64,000 nucleotides of DNA from Actinomadura barringtoniae (GTDB taxonomy: Bacteria; Actinomycetota; Actinomycetes; Streptosporangiales; Streptosporangiaceae). The notes under the pieces were generated by a model. It was given only the letters and a program-made list of their open reading frames with translations, was not told where the DNA came from and made no database searches. Below, piece by piece: positions 16,851 to 30,866 of this stretch (within the stretch, counting starts at the first letter, position 1; every line of letters begins with the position of its first letter). The stretch lies in the NCBI RefSeq assembly GCF_017573505.1, contig NZ_JAGEOJ010000002.1, forward strand, positions 434,001 through 498,000, written 5' to 3'. A program made the position numbers and the translations under genes.

Positions 16851-17318
16851 ATGACAACGGTTCTGGCTGCGAACGACAACGACCCCCTCGGCCAAGTCCT
16901 GCTGGAGGGCAGTGGGGCGCTCCTGGCCTATGCCGCTGTCGGCCTGGTGCTGTTCATCGTCGGCTTCTACATGACCGACCTGGCCACCCCCGGGCGCCTC
17001 ATCACGGTCATCCGTGAGCACCGCAACCCGAACGCGACCCTGCTGGCGGCGGCCTCCACGGTCGGCGTGGGCCTGATCGTCGGGGTGTCCATCTTCGCCG
17101 CGCACGGCAGCCTGGCCGAGGGCCTCGCGCGCACGCTGGTCTTCGGCGCCGTCGGCATCGTCGCCATGACGGTCGCCACCCAGGTCTTCGACCGCGTGAT
17201 CGGCATCAGCATCAAGCAGCTCGCCGACGACGAGGAGGACAAGCTGGAGCCGGCGGCGGTCCTGCTCGCCGTGGCCAACCTGATGATCGGCTTCGTCACC
17301 GCCGTCGCGACCTACTGA
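16851..17318 (+). CDS. DUF350 membrane protein (YjfL-like)
   Basis: A 155-residue integral membrane protein with four predicted helices in two similar halves (LLAYAAVGLVLFIVGFYMTD and LLAAASTVGVGLIVGVSIFA in the first pair), the layout of DUF350. The start has a strong GAAGGAG. DUF350 proteins are repeatedly encoded next to GSP-synthase-like ATP-grasp genes and DUF1190 lipoproteins (E. coli yjfL-yjfM-yjfC), which supports a shared envelope function. The last codons (Thr-Tyr-stop) form the first unit of a 15-bp repeat that continues downstream. Confidence 0.85.
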   Translation: MTTVLAANDNDPLGQVLLEGSGALLAYAAVGLVLFIVGFYMTDLATPGRLITVIREHRNPNATLLAAASTVGVGLIVGVSIFAAHGSLAEGLARTLVFGAVGIVAMTVATQVFDRVIGISIKQLADDEEDKLEPAAVLLAVANLMIGFVTAVATY

Positions 17319-17355
17319 CGCCCCGGCTACCGACACCCCGGCTACTGACACCCGG
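17311..17355 (+). repeat. 15-bp tandem repeat beginning at the DUF350 stop codon
   Basis: Three units: CCTACTGACGCCCCGG, CTACCGACACCCCGG and CTACTGACACCCGG. The first contains the last two codons and the TGA stop; the others are outside the gene. Confidence 0.7.
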
Positions 17356-17388
17356 CCGCACATACGCCGGGCCGCACAAACGCCGCAT

Positions 17389-17425
17389 GCCCGCCTCCGT
17401 TCACGGGGGCGGGCGGTCGCGTTTC
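17389..17425 (+). terminator. Terminator of the lipoprotein/ATP-grasp/DUF350 operon
   Basis: GCCCGCC / GGCGGGC stem around a 12-base loop, followed by GGTCGCGTTTCTT, a short U-rich tail on the plus strand. Confidence 0.6.
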
Positions 17426-17451
17426 TTAGAGCTGTTCGCGGTGGGGAAGGC

Positions 17452-17646
17452 CTAGCGGAGGGTCTGCGGGACGTCGAACGTGGCGCACACGGCCTGCCAG
17501 ACGCGCTTGGCGGCCTCTCCGTCGGCCAGTGCCTGCTCGACCGTGCGGCCGCCCAAATCAGCGATGACGTAGTCCTTGGCCACGCTCTGCGCGTAGGCCT
17601 CTCCGAACTGCTGGTTCATTCGATCCCAGAAAACTGTGAGCCGCAC
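17452..17646 (-). CDS. DUF3046 family protein
   Basis: A 64-residue acidic protein, start MRLTVFWDRMNQQFGEAYA and a central VIADLGGRTVEQALADG, which is the DUF3046 family. It is found almost only in actinobacteria, usually close to recA/recX, and has no known function. GTG start. It begins nine bases after the stop of the upstream esterase gene on the same strand, so the two are likely one transcript. Confidence 0.85.
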   Translation of the reverse strand: MRLTVFWDRMNQQFGEAYAQSVAKDYVIADLGGRTVEQALADGEAAKRVWQAVCATFDVPQTLR

Positions 17647-17655
17647 CCCGCAACG

Positions 17656-18936
17656 CTATCCGACAGAGTCGGACACCTCGTCCGGGACGGACGGAGGACG
17701 GCCCTGCAGATACTGCCGGTGCAGCCCGGTCAGGTAGCGTTCCACGCCTTCCACCACCCGCGCCGTACGGTACGAGGGGAAGACGTCGAAGGCGTGCTGC
17801 CCGCCCTTCATCTCCGCGTAGAGCACGGGCGCGTCCGACACGTCCCGCAGCTTCTTCACGAAGCGGCGGGCTTCGGGAACCGGGATGAGGGTGTCCTTGC
17901 TGCCGTGAATGACGAAGAACGGCGGGGCGTCCTGCCGTAGATAGGAAACGGGCGACGCTGCGGCGAAGGCCTCGGGCTCGTCCTTGAAGGACCGCTTGAC
18001 CATCATCCGTTCGACCAGGGCGTTGGCGCCGAACGGGATCGGCCACGGCCCGGCCTCCACGAAGTCATAGACCCCGTAGAACGGCACCGCGCCGCGCACG
18101 CTGGTGTCCACGTCCTCGAAGCCGGGCTGGAACTCCGGCTCGTTCGCGCTCAAGGCCACCATCGCCGCCAGGTGGCCCCCGGCCGAGCCTCCCGTCACGC
18201 ACAGGAAGTCCGGGTCGGCCCCATATTCGGCCGCGTGCTCGCGGTACCAGGCGATGAAGTGCTTGAGGTCGAGCAGGTGTTCCGGCCACGTCGCCCGGGG
18301 GCTCAGCCTGTAATTGACGTTGAAGCCCACCCATCCCTGCACGGCCATGTGGTTCAGCAGGGGAAGGCCCTGCTCGCGCTTATCTCCGATGACCCAGCCG
18401 CCGCCATGGATCTGCATGAGGCCCGGCCGCAGCGTCCCGTCCGTCTTGGGCTCCGTCATGCGCTCCGTCTTGGGCCGGTAGACGTCCAGTTTCAGCCGTA
18501 GCCGCCCCTCCTCGCGGAAGACCACGTTCCGTACGACCTGCACACCGCGGCGCGGGATCAGGCACAGCTGCGGCACGACGAGGTGGGAGAACGGGTAGCG
18601 CGGAGCGCCTTCCGGGTCGAGGTCCAGCGGCACATCGGAATCCCGCAGAGTGACGACGGTCCGCCGGGACGCGACGATCGTCGCCACGGTCCCCGCGATG
18701 CCCACGAGCCCCGCGATCAGGCCGATCCAGCCGGGCCAGGCGTCCAGTCCCCCGTACGCCGCCAGCAGCCCTAGACCGGCCGCCTCCAGCACCAGCAGCT
18801 GCGGGGCCATCTCGATGGTGAGCCAGCTGGAGAAGAAGCCCGGGATGACCAGGGCCATGAAGCGGCGGGGCGGCCACAGGGCGTTGAGGGCGAGGACCAG
18901 CGACACCAGACCAACGGCCAGCAGGGCGTACGACAT
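17656..18936 (-). CDS. Membrane-anchored alpha/beta-hydrolase (esterase, HSL/BD-FAE type)
   Basis: A 426-residue esterase with an N-terminal membrane region of two to four hydrophobic segments (to about residue 90) and a C-terminal alpha/beta-hydrolase. The oxyanion motif is HGGGW, the nucleophile Ser in GGSAGG, the acid in HGSKDTLIP and the His in GGQHAFD. That set is typical of the hormone-sensitive-lipase/kynurenine-formamidase-like group. ATG 18936 with AAGGAG upstream is preferred to a longer frame. The catalytic domain probably faces the cytosol or envelope; the lipid or ester substrate is unknown. DUF3046 lies directly downstream; lhr diverges from it. Confidence 0.85.
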   Translation of the reverse strand: MSYALLAVGLVSLVLALNALWPPRRFMALVIPGFFSSWLTIEMAPQLLVLEAAGLGLLAAYGGLDAWPGWIGLIAGLVGIAGTVATIVASRRTVVTLRDSDVPLDLDPEGAPRYPFSHLVVPQLCLIPRRGVQVVRNVVFREEGRLRLKLDVYRPKTERMTEPKTDGTLRPGLMQIHGGGWVIGDKREQGLPLLNHMAVQGWVGFNVNYRLSPRATWPEHLLDLKHFIAWYREHAAEYGADPDFLCVTGGSAGGHLAAMVALSANEPEFQPGFEDVDTSVRGAVPFYGVYDFVEAGPWPIPFGANALVERMMVKRSFKDEPEAFAAASPVSYLRQDAPPFFVIHGSKDTLIPVPEARRFVKKLRDVSDAPVLYAEMKGGQHAFDVFPSYRTARVVEGVERYLTGLHRQYLQGRPPSVPDEVSDSVG

Positions 18937-19052
18937 GAAGGCTCCTTGCGGCTGCGACACCGCTCCCAGAATGTCCCTAACAAGCACTTGCTTACAATGT
19001 GACCGCGGTCACCCGGTCCGGTTTTGTCGGAGGGGCGAGGCAGGATGGGGGC

Positions 19053-23942
<4,890 letters not shown>

Positions 23943-24113
23943 CCCCCACCGACCCAAGGCAGCCCGCGCACCCGTACGGCCCGACACCAGCCCGCAAGAC
24001 CCGCGCACCGTACGTACAACCAGGTCTCGCCCCGCGCGCAAATCACCAGGCCCACCCCAACCAGTAATCCCCCGGGGCCGAGGGTGGGGTGGGGCGAGGT
24101 GGCTGGGGTGGGG

Positions 24114-25043
24114 TTAGTTTGCGGGGGTTGTGTCGGGGTGGCGTTGGGGGTGGGGTGCGACGGGCGGGGCGGTGGGTGGGGTTGGGCGGCGGTGGATCAT
24201 GAGGACGGCGGCGGCGCAGATGAGGACGCCTAGCAGGGAGAGCGGGGCTAGGGCGGCGCCGAACGCTAGCCAGGACCAGGCCATGGTGGCGGGGGGCGTC
24301 AGGTAGAGCAGGGCGGAGACTCGGGCTACGCCGCTGCGGGCCAGGTTGATCCAGTAGAGGCCGTAGCCGCCGAGCATGGCCACCAGGACGAGGACGGCTA
24401 TGGCTATCCAGAACCTGGGGGCCGCCGGTGGGGTAAGGGTGTTGGTCGCCGCGGCGAGAGTGGTGAAGATGGCGGCGCTGACGCCTGCCTGAACGGTCAG
24501 AGCATCGGTGAGGGCCAGGCGGGGGCGGGTCCTGCGCTCGAAGAGGGTGGCTGCCACCAGGGAGAGCATGGCGCCTATGGGGAGGGCGTACGCGAGGAAC
24601 GGCACTCCTGGGTTGGCGCCTAGGTCGGCCCCGACCACCAGGGCTACGCCCAGGATGCCTAGGGCGAAGCCTGCCATTTGCCGGGTGGTGACGGATTCGC
24701 CCAGGAGAGGGACTGCCAAGGTGACGGCGACTATGGGCTGCAAGGCGCAGATCAGGGCGGTGGTGCCGGCGGGGACGCCTTGGTCCACGGCGGCGAACAC
24801 TCCGTAGAGGTAGCCGACCTGGCCCAGGACGCCGATGGTGATGTGGAGGGCCAGCTCGCGCAGCGGGATGCGGCGGCGGCGCAGGAGGGTCCAGGCGCCC
24901 AGGAACGCGAACGCGATGATGAAGCGCCAGGCGAGCAGGGATGAAGCCGGGGCGCTGCGGGCTCCCAGATCGGCTCCGATGAAGCCGGAACTCCACGTGA
25001 CCACGAACGCGGCCCCTAGGAGAGCGTCAATGCGGGGCGCCAT
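24114..25043 (-). CDS. DMT superfamily transporter (EamA family)
   Basis: A 309-residue inner-membrane exporter with ten predicted helices in two EamA repeats. The N-terminal WSSGFIGADLGAR and GVPAGTTALICALQPIVAV are typical of the EamA drug/metabolite exporters. Start ATG with AGGAGG at optimal distance. The substrate is not predictable. A TetR regulator diverges from it across a 78-base gap holding a clear inverted-repeat operator, so expression is probably induced by the exported compound or a related ligand. Confidence 0.88.
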   Translation of the reverse strand: MAPRIDALLGAAFVVTWSSGFIGADLGARSAPASSLLAWRFIIAFAFLGAWTLLRRRRIPLRELALHITIGVLGQVGYLYGVFAAVDQGVPAGTTALICALQPIVAVTLAVPLLGESVTTRQMAGFALGILGVALVVGADLGANPGVPFLAYALPIGAMLSLVAATLFERRTRPRLALTDALTVQAGVSAAIFTTLAAATNTLTPPAAPRFWIAIAVLVLVAMLGGYGLYWINLARSGVARVSALLYLTPPATMAWSWLAFGAALAPLSLLGVLICAAAVLMIHRRPTPPTAPPVAPHPQRHPDTTPAN

Positions 25044-25057
25044 CAAACCTCCTGAGG

Positions 25058-25098
25058 TATACATACCGGTATAGTTACTAGGTATACCGGTGTGTATA
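25058..25098. promoter_or_regulatory. Operator of the DMT/TetR divergent pair
   Basis: Two arms, TATACATACCGGTATAG (25058-25074) and GTATACCGGTGTGTATA (25082-25098), are inverted copies matching at about 15 of 17 positions; each arm itself has the palindromic core ATACCGGTAT. They lie between the two start codons, overlapping the likely promoters, as expected for a TetR repressor binding as two dimers. Confidence 0.8.
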
Positions 25099-25121
25099 GT
25101 GGTGTCAAATGAGGAGGGCTG

Positions 25122-25685
25122 ATGACGGATCGTCCGCTGACACCTGCCGCCAAGCGGGTGCTCGAGGTCGCCAGCGACCTCTTCTACAACCGCGGCATCG
25201 GCGGGGTCGGCATGGAGCTCATCGCCGCCGAGGCGGGAGTGACGAAGAAGACGGTGTACGACCGCTTCGGCTCCAAGGAGGCCTTGGTCCTGGCCTATCT
25301 ACGCGGGCGGGATGAGCGGTGGCGCGGCTACCTGACCGGACGGCTGGAGCAGGTCGGGGGGCCGCGTGAACGGATCCTCGCCACGTTCGACGCCCTCGGG
25401 GACTGGTTGCGGACCGAGAGCGCACGCGGGTGTTCCATGGTGAACGCCCTGGCCGAACTGCCAGATCAGGCTCACCCGGGGCATCAGGCCGCCGCCGATC
25501 AGAAGGCCTGGATTCGCGAGCTTTATGCGGGCTTGGCGGCCGAGGCCGGAGTTGAGGATCCGGGCAAGCTGGCCGATCAGCTGCTCATCATCCATGAGGG
25601 CGCCGTGGTGGCGTTCAGCGTTGCCAACAAGGCCGACGCCGCGGCGACGGCGAGGGAGACCGCCGAGATACTGCTTGCCCGGTGA
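25122..25685 (+). CDS. TetR family regulator
   Basis: A 187-residue repressor. The N-terminal helix-turn-helix reads GIGGVGMELIAAEAGVTKKTVYDRF at about residues 27-51, the TetR core. The C-terminal ligand domain contains LRTESARGCSMVNALAELP, which places it near the TetR_C_33-like actinobacterial group with a Cys in the ligand region. It is divergent from the DMT exporter and very probably controls it and itself through the operator between them. Its stop lies three bases from the end of the convergent secA2 gene. Confidence 0.9.
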   Translation: MTDRPLTPAAKRVLEVASDLFYNRGIGGVGMELIAAEAGVTKKTVYDRFGSKEALVLAYLRGRDERWRGYLTGRLEQVGGPRERILATFDALGDWLRTESARGCSMVNALAELPDQAHPGHQAAADQKAWIRELYAGLAAEAGVEDPGKLADQLLIIHEGAVVAFSVANKADAAATARETAEILLAR

Positions 25686-25688
25686 CCC

Positions 25689-28217
25689 CTACTTTCTGGC
25701 CTTGCGGCGGAACATGGCGATGAGGCCGCGCAGGGCTCGTTCATCCAGCGAGCCGAACGGGTTGTCGTGCACCAGGTAGGTCCACGTGGCAGAGGGACGC
25801 TTCAGGCCCGCGTTGGAAAGGTCCACGCCGTCAGGGGTGGCGGTCAGGGTCTCGAAGGTCTCCGTTGTACGTTCCACGGCGCGGCCTAGGAGGCGCTTGC
25901 CCGCCGGAACGGCCTCACGGTTGAACTCACTCAGGGGGTCGAGACCACGGCCCAGGGAGCGCAGGTGGATGCCCTCGCGGAGGTCGGTGAGGAACGCCAG
26001 GTGTTCCGTCCAGCAGCGGTCCAGGTGGTAGAGGGCCACCTGGCGTGAGGCTTCGGCGACAGCCTTTTCGCCTGCTATCTCGGTGAGTTCGGCGTGCTTC
26101 TCGGGGCAGCGTTCCGCCATGACGCGGTCGGCATGGTCGGCCAGGAGAAGTTGCTCGCGTTCAACAAGAAGCTCGCGGCGCTGAAGGCCGATCAGCTGGT
26201 TGTAGCGCCAGGTGTTGCGGTGGATCTCCAGGTCCACGCCCTCGGCCACGCGCTGGGCATGGCCGACGACCCACTCGGCGCCCTTGTCGTGAACGCGCCC
26301 GTCGGCATCGGCGTCCACCTTGAGCTTCTCGTCGGGGGCGTACTGAGTGATCAGGTCGTCCTCAAGGCTGACGAAGAAGATCGAGCCACCGGGGTCGCCC
26401 TGCCGGCCGGAGCGCCCGCGCAGCTGGTCGTCCAGTCGGCTGCCGTGATAGCGCCCGGTGCCGATCACCAAGAGCCCACCCAGCCCGGCCACCTCCTTGG
26501 CATCAGGACGCTCGGACTCGCAAGGCGCCGTACCGGCGGCAGCAGAGCGTCCGGCATCGGCTGGCGCGGAGGATGCGGAGGATTCCGCGCTGGCACGTGT
26601 GGTGGCCTCGGGCGTGGTGCCCTCCGGAGCGGGGAGCTCAGGGGTGGGGGGTGGGGTGCCGCCCAGGCGGATGTCGGTGCCTCGGCCGGCCATCTGGGTG
26701 GAGACGGTGATCGCGCCCAGGGCGCCGGCCTCGGCGATGATGGAGGCTTCCTCGGCGTCGTTCTTGGCGTTCAGGACGACGCTGGTCAGGCCGGCGCGGT
26801 CCAGGCGGCGGGCGAGGCGTTCGGACTCGGCGACGTCCAGGGTGCCGACCAGGACGGGGCGGCCGGTCGCGTTGGAGGAGGCGATCTCCTCGACGATCGC
26901 GACCTCCTTGTCGGTGGCGGTGGCGTAGAGGCGGTCCGGCTGGTCCTCGCGTACGCGGGGACGGTTCGGCGGGATGACCGCGATCTCCAGGTTGTAGAAC
27001 TCGCGCAGCTGGTCGGCGACGGCGATGGCGGTGCCGGTCATGCCGCAGCGGGTCGGGTAGCGGCCGATGAACTCCTGAACGGTGACCGAGTCGAGGATCT
27101 CGCCGCTCTCGGAGGTCTCGAGCTCCTCCTTGGCCTCGACGGCGGCCTGGAGGCCGTCCGGCCAGCGCTGGAGCATGGCCACGCGGCCACGGGAGGCGTT
27201 GATCAGCTTCACGGCGCCGTCGCGGACGATGTAGTCGACGTCGCGCTTGAGGAGCACCTGGGCGTGGAGCGCCACGTTCACGGCGACGAGCGTCTCGGTG
27301 TTGTCGGACGCGTAGAGGTCGATGTCGCCCAGGGCGTGCTCGACCTCGCGGGCCCCAGCGGCGGTCAGCTGAACGTTGCGGCCCTCGTCGTCGGTGGCGT
27401 AGTGCTGGCCGGGGCGCAGGCGGCGGACGAGATCGGCGTACGCGGGGTCGGCGGGGTCCAGGTCGGACGCGCCCGCGAGGACGAGCGGGACCATCGCCTC
27501 GTCGACCAGGACGGAGTCGGCCTCGTCGATCAGCGCCACGGCGGGCTCGGGGAGCACGCGGTCGGCGGTGGCGGTGACGAGCCGGTCGCGGAGGAGGTCG
27601 AAGCCGATCTCGCTGACCGGGGCGTACGTGACGTCGGCGGCGTAGGCGGCGCGGCGTTCGGCGGGGGTCGAGGACTCCCCGATCGATGCGACCGTGACGC
27701 CGAGCATGGCGTACAGCGGGCCCATCCACTCGGCGTCGCGGCGCGCGAGGTAGTCGTTGACCGACATCACGTGGACGTGTTCGCCGCGCAGGGCGTAACC
27801 GGCGGCGGCAAGGGCGCCCGCCAGGGTCTTGCCCTCGCCGGTGGCCATCTCGACCACCTGGCCGGAGAGCAGGCCGAGCGTGCCGAGGAGCTGGACGTCG
27901 TACGGCCGCTCCCCCAGCGTCCGGCGCGCCGCCTCGCGGCCCAGCGCGCACAGCTCTGCCAGGTCGACGGGCTTGCCGGCTCGGGCGGCTGCCTTGCCCG
28001 CGCCCTTGCCGGACCCGCTCTCGGCCTTGCCTGCGAGGGCTTCGGCCTGGCGAGGCCTGGCGCGCAGGGCCGTGGCGGCGGCGGTCAGTTCGGCGTCGCT
28101 CAGGGCCCGTACGCGGTCCTCGCGGGCACCGGCCTCGGCGACCACGGCCTCGTACGGTGCCAGGTCGACGCTGCCGGGCTTCTGCGCGATGCGCCGGAAT
28201 CGGTCACGCAGCGCCAT
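25689..28217 (-). CDS. secA2: SecA2-type accessory preprotein translocase ATPase
   Basis: An 842-residue SecA paralogue. Walker A MATGEGKT is at about residues 124-131, the DEAD-type motif is [11 protein letters not shown] and the helicase motif VI is [13 protein letters not shown]. It lacks the C-terminal SecB/zinc-binding tail found in housekeeping SecA and has the shorter helical-wing region of actinobacterial SecA2. Two low-complexity insertions are present: a Lys/Gly/Ala stretch at about 60-80 and a Ser/Ala/Glu/Pro-rich stretch of about 60 residues right after [11 protein letters not shown]. In mycobacteria SecA2 exports a small set of proteins; its clients here cannot be inferred. No SecY2 or accessory-Sec glycoprotein is nearby. 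Confidence 0.87.
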   Translation of the reverse strand: MALRDRFRRIAQKPGSVDLAPYEAVVAEAGAREDRVRALSDAELTAAATALRARPRQAEALAGKAESGSGKGAGKAAARAGKPVDLAELCALGREAARRTLGERPYDVQLLGTLGLLSGQVVEMATGEGKTLAGALAAAGYALRGEHVHVMSVNDYLARRDAEWMGPLYAMLGVTVASIGESSTPAERRAAYAADVTYAPVSEIGFDLLRDRLVTATADRVLPEPAVALIDEADSVLVDEAMVPLVLAGASDLDPADPAYADLVRRLRPGQHYATDDEGRNVQLTAAGAREVEHALGDIDLYASDNTETLVAVNVALHAQVLLKRDVDYIVRDGAVKLINASRGRVAMLQRWPDGLQAAVEAKEELETSESGEILDSVTVQEFIGRYPTRCGMTGTAIAVADQLREFYNLEIAVIPPNRPRVREDQPDRLYATATDKEVAIVEEIASSNATGRPVLVGTLDVAESERLARRLDRAGLTSVVLNAKNDAEEASIIAEAGALGAITVSTQMAGRGTDIRLGGTPPPTPELPAPEGTTPEATTRASAESSASSAPADAGRSAAAGTAPCESERPDAKEVAGLGGLLVIGTGRYHGSRLDDQLRGRSGRQGDPGGSIFFVSLEDDLITQYAPDEKLKVDADADGRVHDKGAEWVVGHAQRVAEGVDLEIHRNTWRYNQLIGLQRRELLVEREQLLLADHADRVMAERCPEKHAELTEIAGEKAVAEASRQVALYHLDRCWTEHLAFLTDLREGIHLRSLGRGLDPLSEFNREAVPAGKRLLGRAVERTTETFETLTATPDGVDLSNAGLKRPSATWTYLVHDNPFGSLDERALRGLIAMFRRKARK

Positions 28218-28294
28218 GGTGCCCTCCCCTGCGGGCGGTCTCGGTCACGCCTTCTCCCAACGGGCATACCCGGTGTCTCGTTCCCTCCATGATC

Positions 28295-29017
28295 TCAGGT
28301 CGGGACGTTGTCCTCGATCACCCGGACCTGGGCGGCCGCGCGGCAGCCGTTGGGGAGGCGGTTGAACGCCGGGTAGCGGTCGTGGCCGAGCTCCAGACCG
28401 TCCAGCACCCGCCGGCAGGAACCGTCCGCGAGGACGGCGAGCAGGACGTAGACATCGCCCGTATGCCCCCAGTGCTCGCCGATGCCGGTCGACTCGATGT
28501 GCCAGCGGCCGTCGTTCGGGACGTCCTCAGCGCGGTAGTCGGCCAGGTAGAACAGCTGGCGGCGGGCGGAGAAGAGGAAGAGCCGCAGGTCGTTGTCGCC
28601 GAGGGCGTGGACGGTGCCGAAGACGTCGAAGTCCCGGTCGTCCATCAGCCGCTCGTCGGTCCCCGGCCGGGCGATCGTGACGGCGGGAACGTTCCGGGGC
28701 GGGTCGGGCGGCGGTGCCGGGGCCCGGCTGGTGCCGCTGGCCTCGGGGGTGTCGGTCGGCGTCGGCGATGGCGGAACGGTCGGCGAGGGCTCGGGCGCGG
28801 CGGGCGTCGGAACGGGCGGGGCCTCCAGAACGGGCGGCGGGCCCTCGTCGTCGGGCTCGAAGAGCCGCACCGCACCGCCGAGCACGAACGCCGCGAGGAC
28901 CGCGACCAGTCCCAGCAGGGCGAGCTGCCTGCGCTCGGAGTTCTCCAGCTTCCGGCAGAACACCCGCACGCCGTGGCGCAGCCCGCGCCGGGGTTGGATC
29001 TTTCCACGTGAACGCAC
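28295..29017 (-). CDS. Single-pass membrane protein with extracytoplasmic beta domain, unknown function
   Basis: Not recognised. The reliable part begins near VRVFCRKLENSERRQ, then a single membrane helix (LALLGLVAVLAAFVLGGAVRL), a Pro/Ala/Thr-rich spacer of about 60 residues, and a C-terminal domain of about 110 residues (VTIARPGTDERLMDDRDFDVFG, DLRLFLFSARRQLFYLADY). That domain looks like a small beta-sandwich with regular alternation. The start is uncertain: GTG at 29017 or 28969 are candidates; none has a good ribosome site. It lies after secA2 on the same strand, 77 bases upstream of its start, so a link to secretion is possible but unproven. Confidence 0.6.
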   Translation of the reverse strand: MRSRGKIQPRRGLRHGVRVFCRKLENSERRQLALLGLVAVLAAFVLGGAVRLFEPDDEGPPPVLEAPPVPTPAAPEPSPTVPPSPTPTDTPEASGTSRAPAPPPDPPRNVPAVTIARPGTDERLMDDRDFDVFGTVHALGDNDLRLFLFSARRQLFYLADYRAEDVPNDGRWHIESTGIGEHWGHTGDVYVLLAVLADGSCRRVLDGLELGHDRYPAFNRLPNGCRAAAQVRVIEDNVPT

Positions 29018-29233
29018 CGTCAGCGAACCCGTCCGGCAGGCCGGACGCGCACCAACCCCATCAGGACCTCCTCGCGGTCGAGCAGCCCCGTCGCACCTGT
29101 GTCGGCAGACACCCTGCGCCCCGCTCCGACGAGCGTCAAGCAGATTGCAGATCTTGGTCGGTATGGAGCCGCCCTCACGGCGAGTTTTTCTAGTCCAACA
29201 GCCCGCAGTCAGGACGTCCGAAAGCGCAGGAGC

Positions 29234-29266
29234 CTCCGCCGGGCAGAGCCGCTCTGCCCGGCGGAG
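29234..29266 (-). terminator. Stem-loop at the end of the amino-sugar operon
   Basis: A 16-bp perfect inverted repeat CTCCGCCGGGCAGAGC / GCTCTGCCCGGCGGAG with one central base (a few pairs open to make the loop). It lies about 60 bases past the hexosaminidase stop on the minus strand. No U-tract follows, as is common in high-GC actinomycetes. Confidence 0.65.
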
Positions 29267-29327
29267 ACGTACGGCTGACTCGAACGCGAACAACCAACTA
29301 CGAATGCGACCCCACCAGGAACGGGCG

Positions 29328-30866
29328 CTAGGCGATCGGGGTTAGGCCTAGGCGTTCGGCGGCGGCCTGGCCATTGGCCTCGGTCGCGCCGTAGGTGGCC
29401 AGGTGAACGGCGCCGTCCGGGTGCCAGAACGGGAGGCCCATCTCGACAACGACGGCGTCCGGGCGGGCCTGGAGCAGCGCGGTCGTCAGGGCTCGCTGGG
29501 CGGCGTGCCGGTGGGCGTCACGCAGAACGATGACCAGGTCACGGCCGGTGGCACGTTCCAGCAAGGGTCCTGCCTCGTCCGCCGCCCCCTCCGCCCGGAC
29601 GGCGTCGGGGGCCCAGGGGCTCAACCCCCAGGGCGTCGGCCCGACGGCGATGTTGCCCATCGACTCCAGCTCCACCACCAGCGGGTCGGTGCCGAGCGGA
29701 CGCAGGTCGCCGGTCACTCGTACGGCACGGCGCGCGGCCTCCAAGCCCACTGAACGGTCGACCACGCCGGCGTTGTGGCCGTTCAGCCACTCCTTCAGGC
29801 GCCGGGTGCGCTCGGCCGCCTCGGCGAGGCGCTCCAGCGGCAGGCGTCCGGACCGTACGGCCTCCTCGATCGCCGCGAGCACGGCCAGCAGGCTCTCGTG
29901 GTGCTCGCGCGGGCCGAGGCACAGCAGGTCGGCGCCCGCGAGCAGCGACCGCACGGACGCCTCGGGAATGCCGATCGCGCCGCTGGCGCCCTGCATGTCG
30001 AGCGCGTCGGTGACGATCACGCCCTGGTAGCCCAGGTGCTCGCGCAGCAGGCCGGTGATCGCGGCGTGCGACAGGGTCGCCGGAACGCCCTGGGTGATCA
30101 GCGGCAGGTTGAGGTGGCCGGTCATGACCGCCTGGGCGCCCGCCTCGATGGCCGCACGGAACGGCACCAGCTCGCGCCGGTCCAGCAGGTCCAGGTCGGC
30201 GTCGACGAGCGGGACGCCCAGGTGGGAGTCCTCGACGGTCGCGCCGTGCCCGGGGAAGTGCTTGGCGCACGCGGCGACGCCCGACTCCTGCGTGCCGATC
30301 ACCGACGCGGCGGCGTGCCGGGCGACCAGGGCCGCGTCCGAGCCGAACGAGCGGGTGCCGATCACCGGGTTGTCGGCGGCGGAGTTGACGTCCACCGACG
30401 GCGCGAAGTTGAGGTTCACGCCGACCTCGGCGAGCTCGGCGCCGAGCGAACGGTAGACGCGTCGGGTGAGCTCGGGGTCGTCGACGGCGCCGAGCGCCGC
30501 GTTCCCCGGGTAGGGGCTGGCGGTGAGGTGCCCGCCGAGGCGGGTGACGTCGCCGCCCTCCTCGTCGATCGTGATGATCGGGTCGGCGGCCTTGCCCAGC
30601 TCGGCGGTGAGCTCGCGGAGCGCGTCGGTGCTCGGCACGTTGCCGTTCAGCGCGAACAGCGTGACGCCGCCGAGGCCCTTCTCCAGCTCGTCCTGCAGCC
30701 AGCCCGGGACGCGCGCGCCGGAGAACGACGGGAGGAGCGTGCCCCGCGCCAGCCGCCCGATCTCGTCGGCCCGCCCGAGGGCGCCGGCCCGCGCGAGGGC
30801 GTCGGCCCGCGCGAGGGCGTCGGCCTGCGCGAGGGCCTCGCCGCTGGTCTCTTCGGCGCGGGTCAT
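29328..30866 (-). CDS. Beta-N-acetylhexosaminidase, GH3 (NagZ-like)
   Basis: A 512-residue glycoside hydrolase family 3 enzyme that cleaves terminal GlcNAc from imported chitobiose or cell-wall fragments. The NagZ motif is KHFPGHGATVEDSH, and the nucleophile Asp lies in VTDALDMQG. The substrate pocket loop around DEEGGDVTRLGG is typical. No signal peptide, so it acts in the cytosol on imported sugar. A tandem-repeat-encoded Ala/Arg/Asp stretch (ALARADALARAGALGRADE) makes up residues 16-34. ATG overlaps the stop of the permease gene (ATGA at 30863-30866). Position and family match DasD of the Streptomyces das system. Confidence 0.87.
   Translation of the reverse strand: MTRAEETSGEALAQADALARADALARAGALGRADEIGRLARGTLLPSFSGARVPGWLQDELEKGLGGVTLFALNGNVPSTDALRELTAELGKAADPIITIDEEGGDVTRLGGHLTASPYPGNAALGAVDDPELTRRVYRSLGAELAEVGVNLNFAPSVDVNSAADNPVIGTRSFGSDAALVARHAAASVIGTQESGVAACAKHFPGHGATVEDSHLGVPLVDADLDLLDRRELVPFRAAIEAGAQAVMTGHLNLPLITQGVPATLSHAAITGLLREHLGYQGVIVTDALDMQGASGAIGIPEASVRSLLAGADLLCLGPREHHESLLAVLAAIEEAVRSGRLPLERLAEAAERTRRLKEWLNGHNAGVVDRSVGLEAARRAVRVTGDLRPLGTDPLVVELESMGNIAVGPTPWGLSPWAPDAVRAEGAADEAGPLLERATGRDLVIVLRDAHRHAAQRALTTALLQARPDAVVVEMGLPFWHPDGAVHLATYGATEANGQAAAERLGLTPIA

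Noticed and set aside
26094..28292. 730-codon plus-strand frame opposite secA2
   Set aside because: Antiparallel shadow with Gly/Val/Asp bias; secA2 motifs fix the real strand.
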